This document shows positions 42,092 through 50,444 of a stretch of DNA of 64,000 bases, piece after piece; positions within the stretch are counted from its first letter, which is position 1, and every line of letters begins with the position of its first letter. A model generated the notes under the pieces. It did not search any database. It had not been told where the DNA came from and was given only the letters and a program-made list of their open reading frames with translations. The stretch is taken from the NCBI RefSeq assembly GCF_050589645.1, contig NZ_JBNGOQ010000001.1:744001-808000 (forward strand), written 5' to 3'. A program made the position numbers and the translations under genes. The stretch comes from JBNGOQ01 sp050589645 (lineage in GTDB: Bacteria > Bacteroidota > Bacteroidia > Flavobacteriales > Flavobacteriaceae).

Positions 42092-43312
42092 ATGATTTTA
42101 GAAATGAAAGTTCCCTCCCCTGGGGAATCCATTACCGAAGTGGAAATTGCAGAATGGTTGGTGAGCGATGGGGATTATGTGGAAAAGGATCAGGCAATCG
42201 CTGAGGTCGACTCGGATAAGGCCACCTTGGAGCTGCCGGCGGAAGAAAGTGGTACCATCACCTTAAAGGCGGAGGAAGGCGATGCGGTCGCCGTAGGGGA
42301 CGTTGTGTGTCTTATTGATACCAGTGCCAAAAAACCCGAAGGTGGGGCACCGGCAAAGACCGTTGAAAAAGCTGCTCCCAAAGAGGAGCAAAAAGAGGCG
42401 GCCAAGGCCCAGGTACCGGAGAAGGTGGCGTCGTATGCCACAGGAAGCCCTTCTCCTGCAGCTAAAAAAATATTGGATGAAAAAGATATCGCACCGACTT
42501 CGGTAAATGGCACGGGAAGGGACGGACGTATTACCAAGGAAGATGCCATAAATGCAGTGCCCTCCATGGGCACGCCCACCGGAGGAAGTAGGGGAGAAAC
42601 CCGCACCAAGCTGTCCATGTTACGCCGTAAGGTCGCCGAACGCCTTGTGGCCGCCAAAAATGAGACCGCCATGCTTACCACTTTTAACGAAGTGGACATG
42701 TCTCCCATCTTTGAACTTCGAAAGCAATACAAGGAGACCTTTAAGGAAAAACATGGGGTAGGCTTGGGCTTTATGTCCTTTTTCACCAAAGCGGTGGTTC
42801 GGGCTTTGGAGATGTATCCAGCCGTGAATTCCATGATCGATGGCAAGGAAATGCTAAGTTATGATTTCTGTGATATCAGTATAGCGGTTTCCGGTCCAAA
42901 AGGCCTGATGGTCCCCGTAATTCGGAATGCGGAGAACCTCACCTTTAGAGGCATAGAAGCCGAGGTAAAACGCCTAGCGATCCGCGCCCGAGAGGGGGAG
43001 ATTACGGTAGACGAAATGACCGGGGGCACCTTTACTATAACCAATGGTGGGGTCTTTGGTTCGATGTTGTCCACGCCCATCATTAATCCGCCCCAAAGTG
43101 CTATTCTCGGGATGCACAATATTGTGGAAAGGCCTATCGCCAAGGAGGGGGCAGTTGTTATTGCACCGATCATGTACGTAGCCCTTTCCTATGATCATAG
43201 AATTATTGATGGTAAGGAATCCGTAGGCTTTTTGGTGGCGGTAAAGGAAGCTTTGGAAAATCCCACAGAACTGTTGATGGATAATGCGGTCAAAAAGGCC
43301 TTGGAGCTTTAA
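42092..43312 (+). CDS. sucB: dihydrolipoyllysine-residue succinyltransferase, E2 of 2-oxoglutarate dehydrogenase
   Basis: The 406-aa protein has one lipoyl domain (1-77, lipoyl lysine K43 in EVDSDKATLE). An Ala/Lys/Glu linker follows, then a peripheral-subunit-binding domain (about 118-152, SPAAKKILDEKDI then GRDGRITKEDAI). The catalytic domain runs from about 170, with the active-site DHRIIDG near 368-374. It transfers succinyl from E1 to CoA. No terminator is obvious after it; the 43313-43423 gap holds nothing I can identify. Confidence 0.97.
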   Translation: MILEMKVPSPGESITEVEIAEWLVSDGDYVEKDQAIAEVDSDKATLELPAEESGTITLKAEEGDAVAVGDVVCLIDTSAKKPEGGAPAKTVEKAAPKEEQKEAAKAQVPEKVASYATGSPSPAAKKILDEKDIAPTSVNGTGRDGRITKEDAINAVPSMGTPTGGSRGETRTKLSMLRRKVAERLVAAKNETAMLTTFNEVDMSPIFELRKQYKETFKEKHGVGLGFMSFFTKAVVRALEMYPAVNSMIDGKEMLSYDFCDISIAVSGPKGLMVPVIRNAENLTFRGIEAEVKRLAIRAREGEITVDEMTGGTFTITNGGVFGSMLSTPIINPPQSAILGMHNIVERPIAKEGAVVIAPIMYVALSYDHRIIDGKESVGFLVAVKEALENPTELLMDNAVKKALEL

Positions 43313-43423
43313 TGCATACCTTCTTGTCCAATAAAAGCGGAGGCATTTACCCGTGTCTTTAGGCGATTGGGAGCTGCCCTGAACCGGGCGTTGATAACCG
43401 TTTTTGAGGGAACCGCAAGGGAA

Positions 43424-43870
43424 TCATTTTTTTCGTTTCAAATACAAGCAACTTTTGTTGTAGTCTATTATGGCGCTCGACTGCTTCAGGATGTCGGCGC
43501 CAATAATGCCATCAACCGGGAGGGCCTTATGTGCGGTAAGCGCCTCGTTCACATGGACCAGATCAAATAAAACAATCTTCAATTTCTTCTTTTTCCAATC
43601 CCCAATGGCGATTTTGTTTTTCGTCGAAATCTGGGTTTCCATATTGGTGGCTCCCGCACCTGCGGCCTTTATTTCGGAATCCTTGGAGACGAGTTTAAAG
43701 AATTCGATTTTATCCAGACCCACACAGGTATTGGAGGCACCGGTGTCCAAAATGAAACGGCCGGTAACCCCATTTAGTTTTGCTATAATCTCAAAATGGT
43801 TGGTGGCCGTAAGGGAAAGCGGGACCCTAAGGTAGTTTTTACGGTCTAAAAATTTTTTGAGGCTGGACAT
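43424..43870 (-). CDS. retropepsin-like aspartic protease
   Basis: The 148-aa protein has a clan-AA aspartic-protease fold: FILDTGASNTCV (near 38-49) is the D-T/S-G-A active site, and VDGIIGADIL (near 119-128) is the hydrophobic flap-side motif. There is no signal peptide, so it is probably cytoplasmic. Single-domain proteins like this act as homodimers. Substrates are unknown. It is divergent from tatD, with a 36-base gap. Confidence 0.88.
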   Translation of the reverse strand: MSSLKKFLDRKNYLRVPLSLTATNHFEIIAKLNGVTGRFILDTGASNTCVGLDKIEFFKLVSKDSEIKAAGAGATNMETQISTKNKIAIGDWKKKKLKIVLFDLVHVNEALTAHKALPVDGIIGADILKQSSAIIDYNKSCLYLKRKK

Positions 43871-43906
43871 CTAATTTTTTCCCAAAGATAAGGCTATTTT
43901 TGTTGC

Positions 43907-44674
43907 ATGTTACTTACGGATACGCATACCCATTTATACAGTGAAGCCTTTGATGCCGACAGGGATCAGGTAATCAAATCGGCCTTGGAGCAAGGCATAG
44001 AACGTTTCTTTATTCCTGCCATTGACTCTACCTATACCGATGCCATGTTGGCGTTGGAGGCGGCCTACCCGGATCATATGTTTTTAATGATGGGCCTTCA
44101 TCCCACCCATGTGCGGGAGAACTATCAAGAGGAATTGGAGCATGTAGCTCATATGCTGGAAAGGCATAAATTCTATGCTGTTGGCGAAATTGGGATAGAT
44201 CTGTACTGGGACAAGACCTTTCTGACCCAGCAACAGGACGCGTTCAAACGGCAAATCCGATGGGCTAAAAAATTTGGCCTGCCGATCGTCATCCATTGCA
44301 GGGAGGCCTTTGATCCAATTTTTGAAGTATTGGAGGAAGAGAAGGATGAAGATCTGTACGGTATCTTCCACTGTTTTACGGGTACTGAGGAACAAGCCAG
44401 GAAAGCCATATCCTATAATATGAAATTGGGCATTGGAGGTGTGGTCACCTTTAAAAATGGGAAAATAGATCAGTTTTTGGAAAGGATAGCCCTGACCCAC
44501 ATTGTTTTGGAAACGGATTCGCCATACCTGGCACCGGTGCCCTATCGCGGAAAGCGAAACGAAAGCACTTATTTAAAGCATGTTTTGAAAAAACTTGTAC
44601 AGATATACGGGAAGGACATGAAAGAAATAGCGGCCATTACAACAAAAAACTCCAAAGACGTTTTTGGTATTTAA
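43907..44674 (+). CDS. tatD: TatD-family metal-dependent deoxyribonuclease
   Basis: The 255-aa protein is a typical TatD TIM-barrel. DTHTHLY (5-11) gives the first metal pair, GEIGIDLYWD near 89-98 the glutamate, IVIHCREA near 127-134 and HCFTG near 151-155 the histidines, and ETDSPYLAP near 203-211 the metal aspartate. The family degrades DNA 3' to 5' and may act in repair. It is followed by the asparaginase gene within 10 bases, likely as an operon. Confidence 0.95.
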   Translation: MLLTDTHTHLYSEAFDADRDQVIKSALEQGIERFFIPAIDSTYTDAMLALEAAYPDHMFLMMGLHPTHVRENYQEELEHVAHMLERHKFYAVGEIGIDLYWDKTFLTQQQDAFKRQIRWAKKFGLPIVIHCREAFDPIFEVLEEEKDEDLYGIFHCFTGTEEQARKAISYNMKLGIGGVVTFKNGKIDQFLERIALTHIVLETDSPYLAPVPYRGKRNESTYLKHVLKKLVQIYGKDMKEIAAITTKNSKDVFGI

Positions 44675-44683
44675 ATTGCATTG

Positions 44684-45712
44684 ATGGAAAAAAAGACGAA
44701 TATCCTGCTCATCTACACGGGCGGAACCATTGGGATGGTAAAGGACTACCAGTCCGGTGCCCTTAAGGCTTTTAACTTTGAGAAGCTCATGGAAAATATT
44801 CCGGAGCTCAACCAATTGGATTGTAGTGTTACCAGCGTTTCCTTTGAAGCACCCATAGACTCTTCCAACATGGACACCTCCCATTGGGTATCCATGGCCA
44901 CGCTTATTGAGAGGCATTATAACGAGTACCATGGATTTGTGGTGCTCCATGGGAGCGATACCATGAGTTATACTGGGTCTGCACTCAGCTATATGTTGGA
45001 GCACTTGTCCAAACCTGTTATTTTCACCGGTTCCCAACTACCTATTGGAGACTTGCGTACCGATGCCAAGGAGAACCTGATCACCTCCATACAACTGGCG
45101 GCATTGCGGGAAAACAATGAAGCGGTCATTCAAGAGGTATGTCTTTATTTTGAGTACAAGCTGTACAGGGCCAATAGGACCACCAAGATAAATGCGGAGC
45201 ATTTTGAGGCCTTTGCATCCCTAAACTACCCATCACTGGTAACATCAGGGGTCCACTTAAATGTGAACCATGCATTTCTGTTCAGGAAGAAAAAGAGTGA
45301 AAAACTGAAGGTACATAAAAGGATGGACAACAATGTGGCTATCCTAAAGCTTTTCCCTGGCCTTAACCAAGCGGTATTGCAAAGTGTTTTGAACACTCCA
45401 AGCCTCAAGGCCCTGGTACTGGAAACTTATGGGGCTGGAAATGCCCCGACCGAGGATTGGCTCATCAATGACCTAAAAGAAGCCATTGCCCAAGGGCTGC
45501 ATATTGTGAATGTAACCCAGTGCTCTGGAGGGAGCGTACTTATGGGGCAATATGAAACCAGCCAACAGCTACAGAAATTGCAAGTCATTAATGGTAAGGA
45601 CATTACCACGGAAGCCGCCATCACCAAGTTGATGTTCCTTTTGGGAAGTGATGTTTCGCACCAAAGGTTCAAAACCATATTCGAAACCTCCTTGCGCGGT
45701 GAAATGGGATAA
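44684..45712 (+). CDS. ansA: type I L-asparaginase
   Basis: From ATG 44684 the protein has 342 residues. The first catalytic threonine is in IYTGGTIGMV near 9-18, and HGSDTMSYT near 88-96 holds the second threonine-aspartate pair. The length and absence of a signal peptide fit the cytoplasmic type I enzyme, which converts asparagine to aspartate and ammonia. The frame could start one codon earlier at a TTG, but ATG is preferred. It is probably co-transcribed with tatD. Confidence 0.93.
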   Translation: MEKKTNILLIYTGGTIGMVKDYQSGALKAFNFEKLMENIPELNQLDCSVTSVSFEAPIDSSNMDTSHWVSMATLIERHYNEYHGFVVLHGSDTMSYTGSALSYMLEHLSKPVIFTGSQLPIGDLRTDAKENLITSIQLAALRENNEAVIQEVCLYFEYKLYRANRTTKINAEHFEAFASLNYPSLVTSGVHLNVNHAFLFRKKKSEKLKVHKRMDNNVAILKLFPGLNQAVLQSVLNTPSLKALVLETYGAGNAPTEDWLINDLKEAIAQGLHIVNVTQCSGGSVLMGQYETSQQLQKLQVINGKDITTEAAITKLMFLLGSDVSHQRFKTIFETSLRGEMG

Positions 45713-45783
45713 AATAAAGCAGGCGAAATTTTATTAACTAATATTTTTTTTGTTATTTGGCCCACCCTACCTAAGGGATTTAC

Positions 45784-45871
45784 AGAGAGGTGGCCGAGTG
45801 GTCGAAGGCGCACGCCTGGAAAGTGTGTATACACCAAAAGTGTATCGAGGGTTCGAATCCCTTCCTCTCTG
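45784..45871 (+). tRNA. tRNA-Ser (anticodon GGA)
   Basis: Acceptor arms AGAGAGG (45784-45790) and CCTCTCT (45864-45870) pair perfectly, with discriminator G. The anticodon loop CTGGAAA gives GGA at 45818-45820. A long variable arm (class II) and T-loop TTCGAAT are present. CCA is not encoded. The D-arm begins TGGCCGAG. Confidence 0.97.
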
Positions 45872-45950
45872 CTTCGAAGTTTTAATTTTTTAATTACAAT
45901 TTTTTTTTATCTTTAACCCTATTAACTAACTAAATTTAAGTTTGAACGAA

Positions 45951-46730
45951 ATGAAAAAGTTATTCTCAATCCTGGCAATGGCTGGGCTATTTGTCCTAAG
46001 CACAAATACGGTAAGCGCAAAAGCAATAGTTTCAAATCTATCTGCGACAGTAGCCACTACAGCAGTTATGCTTCAAGATGGAGCTGCAGAAGAGGCACAA
46101 AAAGGATTCACTCAGGTTCTAAAAGAACAATTTATCCAAGGAGGAGCCGGATTCATGGGTATCGTTCTTTTATGTTTGATACTTGGTCTCGCAGTTGCCA
46201 TTGAAAGGATTATATTCTTAAACCTGGCAAGTACCAACACCGGTAAACTTAAGCAACAAGTTGAAGATGCATTGTCATCCGGAGGCGTTGAAGCGGCCAA
46301 AGAGGTTTGTAGAAATACCAAGGGCCCCGTTGCCTCAATATTCTATCAAGGACTTGATAGGGCCGGAGAGAGCGTGGAATCTGCCGAAAAAGCCGTCGTG
46401 GCCTACGGAGGGGTTCAAATGGGACAATTGGAGAAAAACGTTTCTTGGTTATCCCTGTTCATTGCCATTGCTCCCATGTTAGGGTTCATGGGAACGGTAA
46501 TCGGTATGATTCAGGCCTTCCAGAAGATTGCAGCCGTGGGTAACTTAAGTGCCTCACTTATTGCAGGTGATATTCAGGTGGCCCTGTTAACAACGGTATT
46601 TGGTCTTATTACAGCGATCATACTTCAAATCTTCTATAACTACATCATTGCAAAAATTGATAGTATTGTAAATGATATGGAAGATTCTTCGATCACCTTG
46701 ATCGATATGTTGGTAGATCACAAAAAATAA
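45951..46730 (+). CDS. exbB: ExbB/TolQ-family proton-channel subunit
   Basis: From ATG 45951 the protein has 259 residues. It has a signal-like N-terminal helix (MKKLFSILAMAGLFVLSTNT), a second helix at about 60-80 (FMGIVLLCLILGLAVAIERI), a cytoplasmic domain, and two further helices at about 155-178 (LSLFIAIAPMLGFMGTVIGM) and 200-222. GFMGTVIGMIQAF is the ExbB/TolQ/MotA core. It forms the proton-driven motor for TonB with the ExbD proteins encoded downstream. The frame extends to a TTG at 45942, but the ATG is preferred. A TAAGTTTG six bases before the ATG is too close to be its promoter. Confidence 0.92.
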   Translation: MKKLFSILAMAGLFVLSTNTVSAKAIVSNLSATVATTAVMLQDGAAEEAQKGFTQVLKEQFIQGGAGFMGIVLLCLILGLAVAIERIIFLNLASTNTGKLKQQVEDALSSGGVEAAKEVCRNTKGPVASIFYQGLDRAGESVESAEKAVVAYGGVQMGQLEKNVSWLSLFIAIAPMLGFMGTVIGMIQAFQKIAAVGNLSASLIAGDIQVALLTTVFGLITAIILQIFYNYIIAKIDSIVNDMEDSSITLIDMLVDHKK

Positions 46731-46753
46731 GTCGTACCTAATAGAGAAACATC

Positions 46754-47197
46754 ATGCATAAAATATTAAAAATCGTATTGGTTGTCTTGGGCTTACTGGG
46801 ATTTATCCTATGGACCCAACTTCCTGAAAAGGATGCTCCGGTATCGGAGGCAATTGAAAGTTCTTCAATGAACTTTATGTTCATTATTACTTACTTGCTG
46901 CTGGCCATAGCCGTAGCCGCAAGTTTGATATTTGCGCTTAAAAACTTGTTTTCCAGCCCAAGCAGCCTTAAGAAGACCCTATTTGTGATTGCAGGCTTTC
47001 TATTGGTGGTCGCTATCTCTTATGGCCTATCTAGTGGAACGGATATCGATATCGCCCAAATGGCTGATCGCGGCATAGAAACTTCTGAAAGCACGGTCAA
47101 GAAAATTGGTATGGGACTAAATGTGTTTTTCATTTTGACCATTATTGCTATTGGCGCAATGGTATTGCCCGGAGTAAAGAAGTTGTTCAGTAAATAA
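46754..47197 (+). CDS. membrane protein between exbB and exbD
   Basis: The 147-aa protein has four hydrophobic segments (about 6-21, 40-61, 76-95 and 121-141), with a short N-terminal periplasmic stretch after helix 1. I do not recognise a characterised family. Its position between exbB and exbD, with gaps of 23 and 16 bases, is a layout I associate with this group, so an accessory role in the ExbB/ExbD motor is likely. Confidence 0.75.
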   Translation: MHKILKIVLVVLGLLGFILWTQLPEKDAPVSEAIESSSMNFMFIITYLLLAIAVAASLIFALKNLFSSPSSLKKTLFVIAGFLLVVAISYGLSSGTDIDIAQMADRGIETSESTVKKIGMGLNVFFILTIIAIGAMVLPGVKKLFSK

Positions 47198-47213
47198 TTA
47201 AATACAAAAAATT

Positions 47214-47834
47214 ATGCCTAGAAGAAAAGGAGCACCGGAAGTAAATGCTGGTTCTATGGCGGACATAGCGTTCTTGTTGCTTATCTTTTTCCTAGTGACT
47301 ACCACTATCGAAACGGATGCAGGACTAGATCGTATGTTGCCTCCCATGGAGCCGCCAGATGAAGACGTAGTGATCAAACAGAAAAATATTTTTACTGTTA
47401 ATATCAATAAGAATGGGCAACTATTGGCCGAAGAAGAGCTTACGGACCTTAAGGACCTAAGGACAAAGGCCATCGCTTTCTTGGATAATGGAGGTGCTGC
47501 CTCTGGCACCCCGGACTATTGTAGTTTCTGTAAGGGGAAAAGGAATCCGGAATCATCGGACAATCCATCAAAAGCCATCATTTCATTAAAGAACGATCGC
47601 GAGACGCCGTACGGAACCTATATTACCGTACAGAACGAATTGGTAGGTGCCTATAACGATTTGCGTAATAGGGAGGCCCAACGTTTATTCAGACGGGATT
47701 TTACCGAAATGGAAGCGGCTTTCCTAAACCCCGAAACACCTCAGAGTGTTAGGGACGAACTCAAGGAGAAGGTACAGCAAATAAAGGACCTGTTCCCACA
47801 GAAGTTGTCCGAAGCGGAAACATCCACAAATTAG
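47214..47834 (+). CDS. exbD: ExbD-family protein, first type, copy 1
   Basis: The 206-aa protein has a short cytoplasmic N-terminus (PRRKGAPEVNAGSMADIAFLL). One membrane helix follows at about 19-37 (FLLLIFFLVTTTIETD) with the conserved aspartate D18 in the SMADIAF motif, then a periplasmic domain. A CSFCKGKRNPESSDNP segment near 102-117 has a CxxC pair and is conserved in copy 2 at 49304 (CNYCEGLRKQESSDNP). It belongs to the ExbB-ExbD operon and precedes a second, shorter ExbD. Confidence 0.9.
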   Translation: MPRRKGAPEVNAGSMADIAFLLLIFFLVTTTIETDAGLDRMLPPMEPPDEDVVIKQKNIFTVNINKNGQLLAEEELTDLKDLRTKAIAFLDNGGAASGTPDYCSFCKGKRNPESSDNPSKAIISLKNDRETPYGTYITVQNELVGAYNDLRNREAQRLFRRDFTEMEAAFLNPETPQSVRDELKEKVQQIKDLFPQKLSEAETSTN

Positions 47835-47858
47835 CGATACCCTTAAAATTTAAAGACT

Positions 47859-48341
47859 ATGTCAAAATTTAATAAGAAAAAAGATGGAGACCTTCCCGCA
47901 GTGTCAACGGCATCCTTGCCCGATATTGTGTTTATGCTTTTGTTCTTCTTTATGACGGTTACCGTAATGAAGGATAGCACGCTAAAAGTGGAGAATACCC
48001 TGCCCAATGCCAGCGAGGTTAAAAAGCTCGAAAAAAAGGACAGGATTATTTATCTCTATGTAGGGAAACCCACTAGAGAGTACCAGAAGGTTTTCGGTAC
48101 GGAATCCAAAATTCAGTTGAACGATAAGTTTGCTGATGTTTCCGATGTGGGATCTTATATTTTGCAGGAACGTGCCAAAAAGGCACAGGAACTTCAGAAC
48201 GTTCTTACTACCGCACTTAAGGTAGACAAGAACGCCAATATGGGAATCATTTCGGATATAAAGCAGGAACTACGCAAGGTGAATGCGCTAAAGGTGAACT
48301 ACACCACCTACGAAGGTGATGCATTTAGAAATTTGCAGTAG
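47859..48341 (+). CDS. exbD: ExbD-family protein, second type, copy 1
   Basis: The 160-aa protein has ExbD topology. After the start (MSKFNKKKDGDLPAVSTASLPD) comes one helix with D22 in SLPDIVFMLLFFFMTVTV. The periplasmic domain starts VENTLPNASEVKKLEKKDRIIYLYVG and ends YTTYEGDAFRNLQ. It pairs with the preceding ExbD, perhaps as a heteromer. Copy 2 at 49933 is very similar. Confidence 0.9.
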   Translation: MSKFNKKKDGDLPAVSTASLPDIVFMLLFFFMTVTVMKDSTLKVENTLPNASEVKKLEKKDRIIYLYVGKPTREYQKVFGTESKIQLNDKFADVSDVGSYILQERAKKAQELQNVLTTALKVDKNANMGIISDIKQELRKVNALKVNYTTYEGDAFRNLQ

Positions 48342-48368
48342 GCGGGAAAGTTTTGCCGCTTAAAATAT

Positions 48369-48398
48369 AAACGCTTCAAATGCTTGTTTGAAGCGTTT
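48369..48398 (+). terminator. terminator of the exbB-exbD operon
   Basis: AAACGCTTCAAA (48369-48380) pairs perfectly with TTTGAAGCGTTT (48387-48398) around a six-base loop, and more T residues follow. It comes 28 bases after the exbD stop codon, so exbB to exbD copy 1 is one transcript. Confidence 0.93.
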
Positions 48399-48419
48399 TT
48401 TTATAACTTCCCACCATCT

Positions 48420-49127
48420 ATGTATTTATCTATGCTTGGACAACGCATGTTTTTGGTACTGTTAGTTGGTTCAATACTTTGCTCAAACGCCCAGGAGAAC
48501 GAGCAGACTGGCCTAGTGGACACTTCGTATCTGGAGGATCAGTTCTACATTGGACTAACCTATAATTTCCTGTCCAACAAACCCGACAATGTTTCTGAAC
48601 GTAACCTGTCCTATGGACTGCAACTTGGGTTTATTAAGGACATGCCCATAAATACACGACGCAATATTGCCCTGGGACTGGGACTGGGCTATGCAGTAAA
48701 CTCATACTACACCAATTTATTGGCAACGGAATCGGGAGATGGTTTTGTGTATACCATACTTGAAAGCGGTGCCGATTTTAATCGGAACAAGGTAGAGACC
48801 CATTTGGTTGAAATGCCCCTGGAGTTTCGCTGGCGGACCTCTACACCCTTGGATTATAAGTTCTGGCGCGTGTATACAGGCGTAAAACTGGCTTATGTAG
48901 TTGGCGGAAGGTCCAAATTTGTATCCGAGCTACAAAACACTTCCTTCTTTAATACAGATCTTAGAAAGTTCCATTATGGTCTCACCTTAAACTTCGGTTA
49001 CAATACCTTCAATGTACATGCGTACTACGCGTTGAACAAGCTGTTTGAGGATGACGTGCAAATTACCGACGGAACCGCGATTGAAGTACGCCCCTTGCGT
49101 ATCGGCATCATTTTCTACATTCTTTAA
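48420..49127 (+). CDS. PorT-like outer-membrane beta-barrel protein
   Basis: From ATG 48420 the protein has 235 residues, with a signal peptide (MYLSMLGQRMFLVLLVGSILCSNAQ). About eight amphipathic strands follow, including LSYGLQLGFIKD, ALGLGLGYAVNSYY, LVEMPLEFRWRT and GLTLNFGYNTFNVHAYYAL, ending in aromatic/hydrophobic residues (GIIFYIL). It resembles the PorT group near type IX secretion genes, but the actual PorT role is not proven here. Another ATG at 48432 is possible; the frame itself extends to 48384 across the terminator, which is unlikely to be used. Confidence 0.8.
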   Translation: MYLSMLGQRMFLVLLVGSILCSNAQENEQTGLVDTSYLEDQFYIGLTYNFLSNKPDNVSERNLSYGLQLGFIKDMPINTRRNIALGLGLGYAVNSYYTNLLATESGDGFVYTILESGADFNRNKVETHLVEMPLEFRWRTSTPLDYKFWRVYTGVKLAYVVGGRSKFVSELQNTSFFNTDLRKFHYGLTLNFGYNTFNVHAYYALNKLFEDDVQITDGTAIEVRPLRIGIIFYIL

Positions 49128-49134
49128 AGCTACC

Positions 49135-49171
49135 CTTTCCGGGTTTGGAAAGCAATGCAGTTCCGCTGCAT
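49135..49171 (+). other. two tandem hairpins after the PorT-like gene
   Basis: CTTTCC-GGGTTT-GGAAAG (49135-49152) and ATGCAG-TTCCG-CTGCAT (49155-49171) are adjacent perfect hairpins eight bases after the stop codon. They lack a T-tract, so they may stabilise the transcript end rather than terminate it. Confidence 0.3.
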
Positions 49172-49303
49172 GGCACGAATCTTGATAATTAATATTTAGT
49201 TAAAGGACACGCTCCAAGCCCGTATTAGCAAGTTGGTTGTGGGCCAGCCAACACGAATCTCCGCCCCCTATCCGTTCAGCATTCAAGGATTGTATAACAT
49301 AAA

Positions 49304-49921
49304 ATGAGTAAAATGGCTAAAAGATTATCACCTGGGGTACACGCCGGTTCCATGGCGGACATTGCCTTTTTATTATTAATCTTTTTTCTGGTAACCACCA
49401 GCATAGAAACGGATGCGGGCCTGGACCGCATGTTACCACGAATGGAAACGCCTCCTCCCTTGATTATCAACGAGCGAAATATATTGCGTATTTCCATAAA
49501 TGATTCCGATGAGTTGCTCGTTGAGGAAGAGCGGGTTGATATGGGGGAGCTTAGAGATATTGCCATCGCCTTTTTGGATAATGGCGGCGCACCTCCCGGG
49601 AACAAGGGCCATTGTAACTATTGTGAGGGGTTAAGAAAGCAAGAATCGTCGGACAATCCGCTCGAGGCCGTTGTGTTGGTTACCACTGTGCGGGCCACAT
49701 CGTACGGAGGTTATATTACGGTTCAAAATGAACTGGTCGCTGCTTATAACCATCTTAGGAATAGGGAGGCACAACGTAGGTTTGGAGAGGACTTTACGGA
49801 GATGCAGGCCGTATACCTAAATCCGGAAACCCCAGAATACATCAGGGCTTCGTTAAGAGAAAAAATAAGGGAGATTCAGGGATTGTTTCCGCTGAACCTT
49901 TCAGAAGCTGAAATCAAATAA
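49304..49921 (+). CDS. exbD: ExbD-family protein, first type, copy 2
   Basis: The 205-aa protein is a full-length paralogue of the ExbD at 47214, with the same SMADIAFLLLIFFLVTT helix. The CNYCEGLRKQESSDNP segment and the end of the domain (LREKIREIQGLFPLNLSEAE) also match. Divergence is spread along the protein and no internal stop is seen, so both copies may be functional. It starts 177 bases after the PorT-like gene with a possible separate promoter and is followed by its own partner at 49933. The second ATG (49313) is an alternative start. Confidence 0.88.
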   Translation: MSKMAKRLSPGVHAGSMADIAFLLLIFFLVTTSIETDAGLDRMLPRMETPPPLIINERNILRISINDSDELLVEEERVDMGELRDIAIAFLDNGGAPPGNKGHCNYCEGLRKQESSDNPLEAVVLVTTVRATSYGGYITVQNELVAAYNHLRNREAQRRFGEDFTEMQAVYLNPETPEYIRASLREKIREIQGLFPLNLSEAEIK

Positions 49922-49932
49922 AACATGGCACT

Positions 49933-50415
49933 ATGATAAGATTCAAACGGGAAAAGGAAACGGATGTGCCGGAAATTTCCACCGCATCCCTGCCCGACAT
50001 TGTATTTATGCTCCTCTTTTTTTTCATGACCGTAACAGTGATGAAAAGCGAGAAATTAAAGGTAAACTATGTTTTGCCCAACGCCAGTGAGGTGAAGAAA
50101 CTGGAGAAACCTGATCGGGTGATTTATATCCATATTGGAAAACCGACCCTTGAATATGCCACAATTTTGGGAAGCGGGCCCAGGATACAAATTAATGATA
50201 AGTTTGTGGATCTTTCCGATGTGGGTCCCTATGTTCTGGGTCAGATCGCCGACAAACCAGAGGCTATACGTCCCTTCATGACCATTGCGCTCAAGGTAGA
50301 TAAACATGCTGGAATGGGCATTATTTTGGATGTGAGGCAGGAGCTTAGAAAAATAAATGCTCTTAAGATCAACTATACGACCTATGAGGGTGACGCCTAT
50401 GCGAATTTGGAATAA
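49933..50415 (+). CDS. exbD: ExbD-family protein, second type, copy 2
   Basis: The 160-aa protein is a paralogue of the ExbD at 47859, with matching SLPDIVFMLLFFFMTVTVM helix, VLPNASEVKKLEKPDRVIYIHIG segment and YTTYEGDAYANLE end. It follows copy 2 of the first type by 11 bases, so the pair moved or duplicated together. The cation-path aspartate is kept, which argues against decay. Confidence 0.88.
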   Translation: MIRFKREKETDVPEISTASLPDIVFMLLFFFMTVTVMKSEKLKVNYVLPNASEVKKLEKPDRVIYIHIGKPTLEYATILGSGPRIQINDKFVDLSDVGPYVLGQIADKPEAIRPFMTIALKVDKHAGMGIILDVRQELRKINALKINYTTYEGDAYANLE

Positions 50416-50444
50416 ACAAGAAAATGGGTTTGTTCGGATGGCTG

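Noticed and set aside
45937..45944. TAAGTTTG as a promoter for exbB
   Set aside because: It ends only six bases before the start codon, which leaves no room for a leader; probably a chance match.
48384..48419. Upstream extension of the PorT-like protein to 48384
   Set aside because: The extension runs through the terminator hairpin and puts a hydrophilic stretch before the signal peptide.
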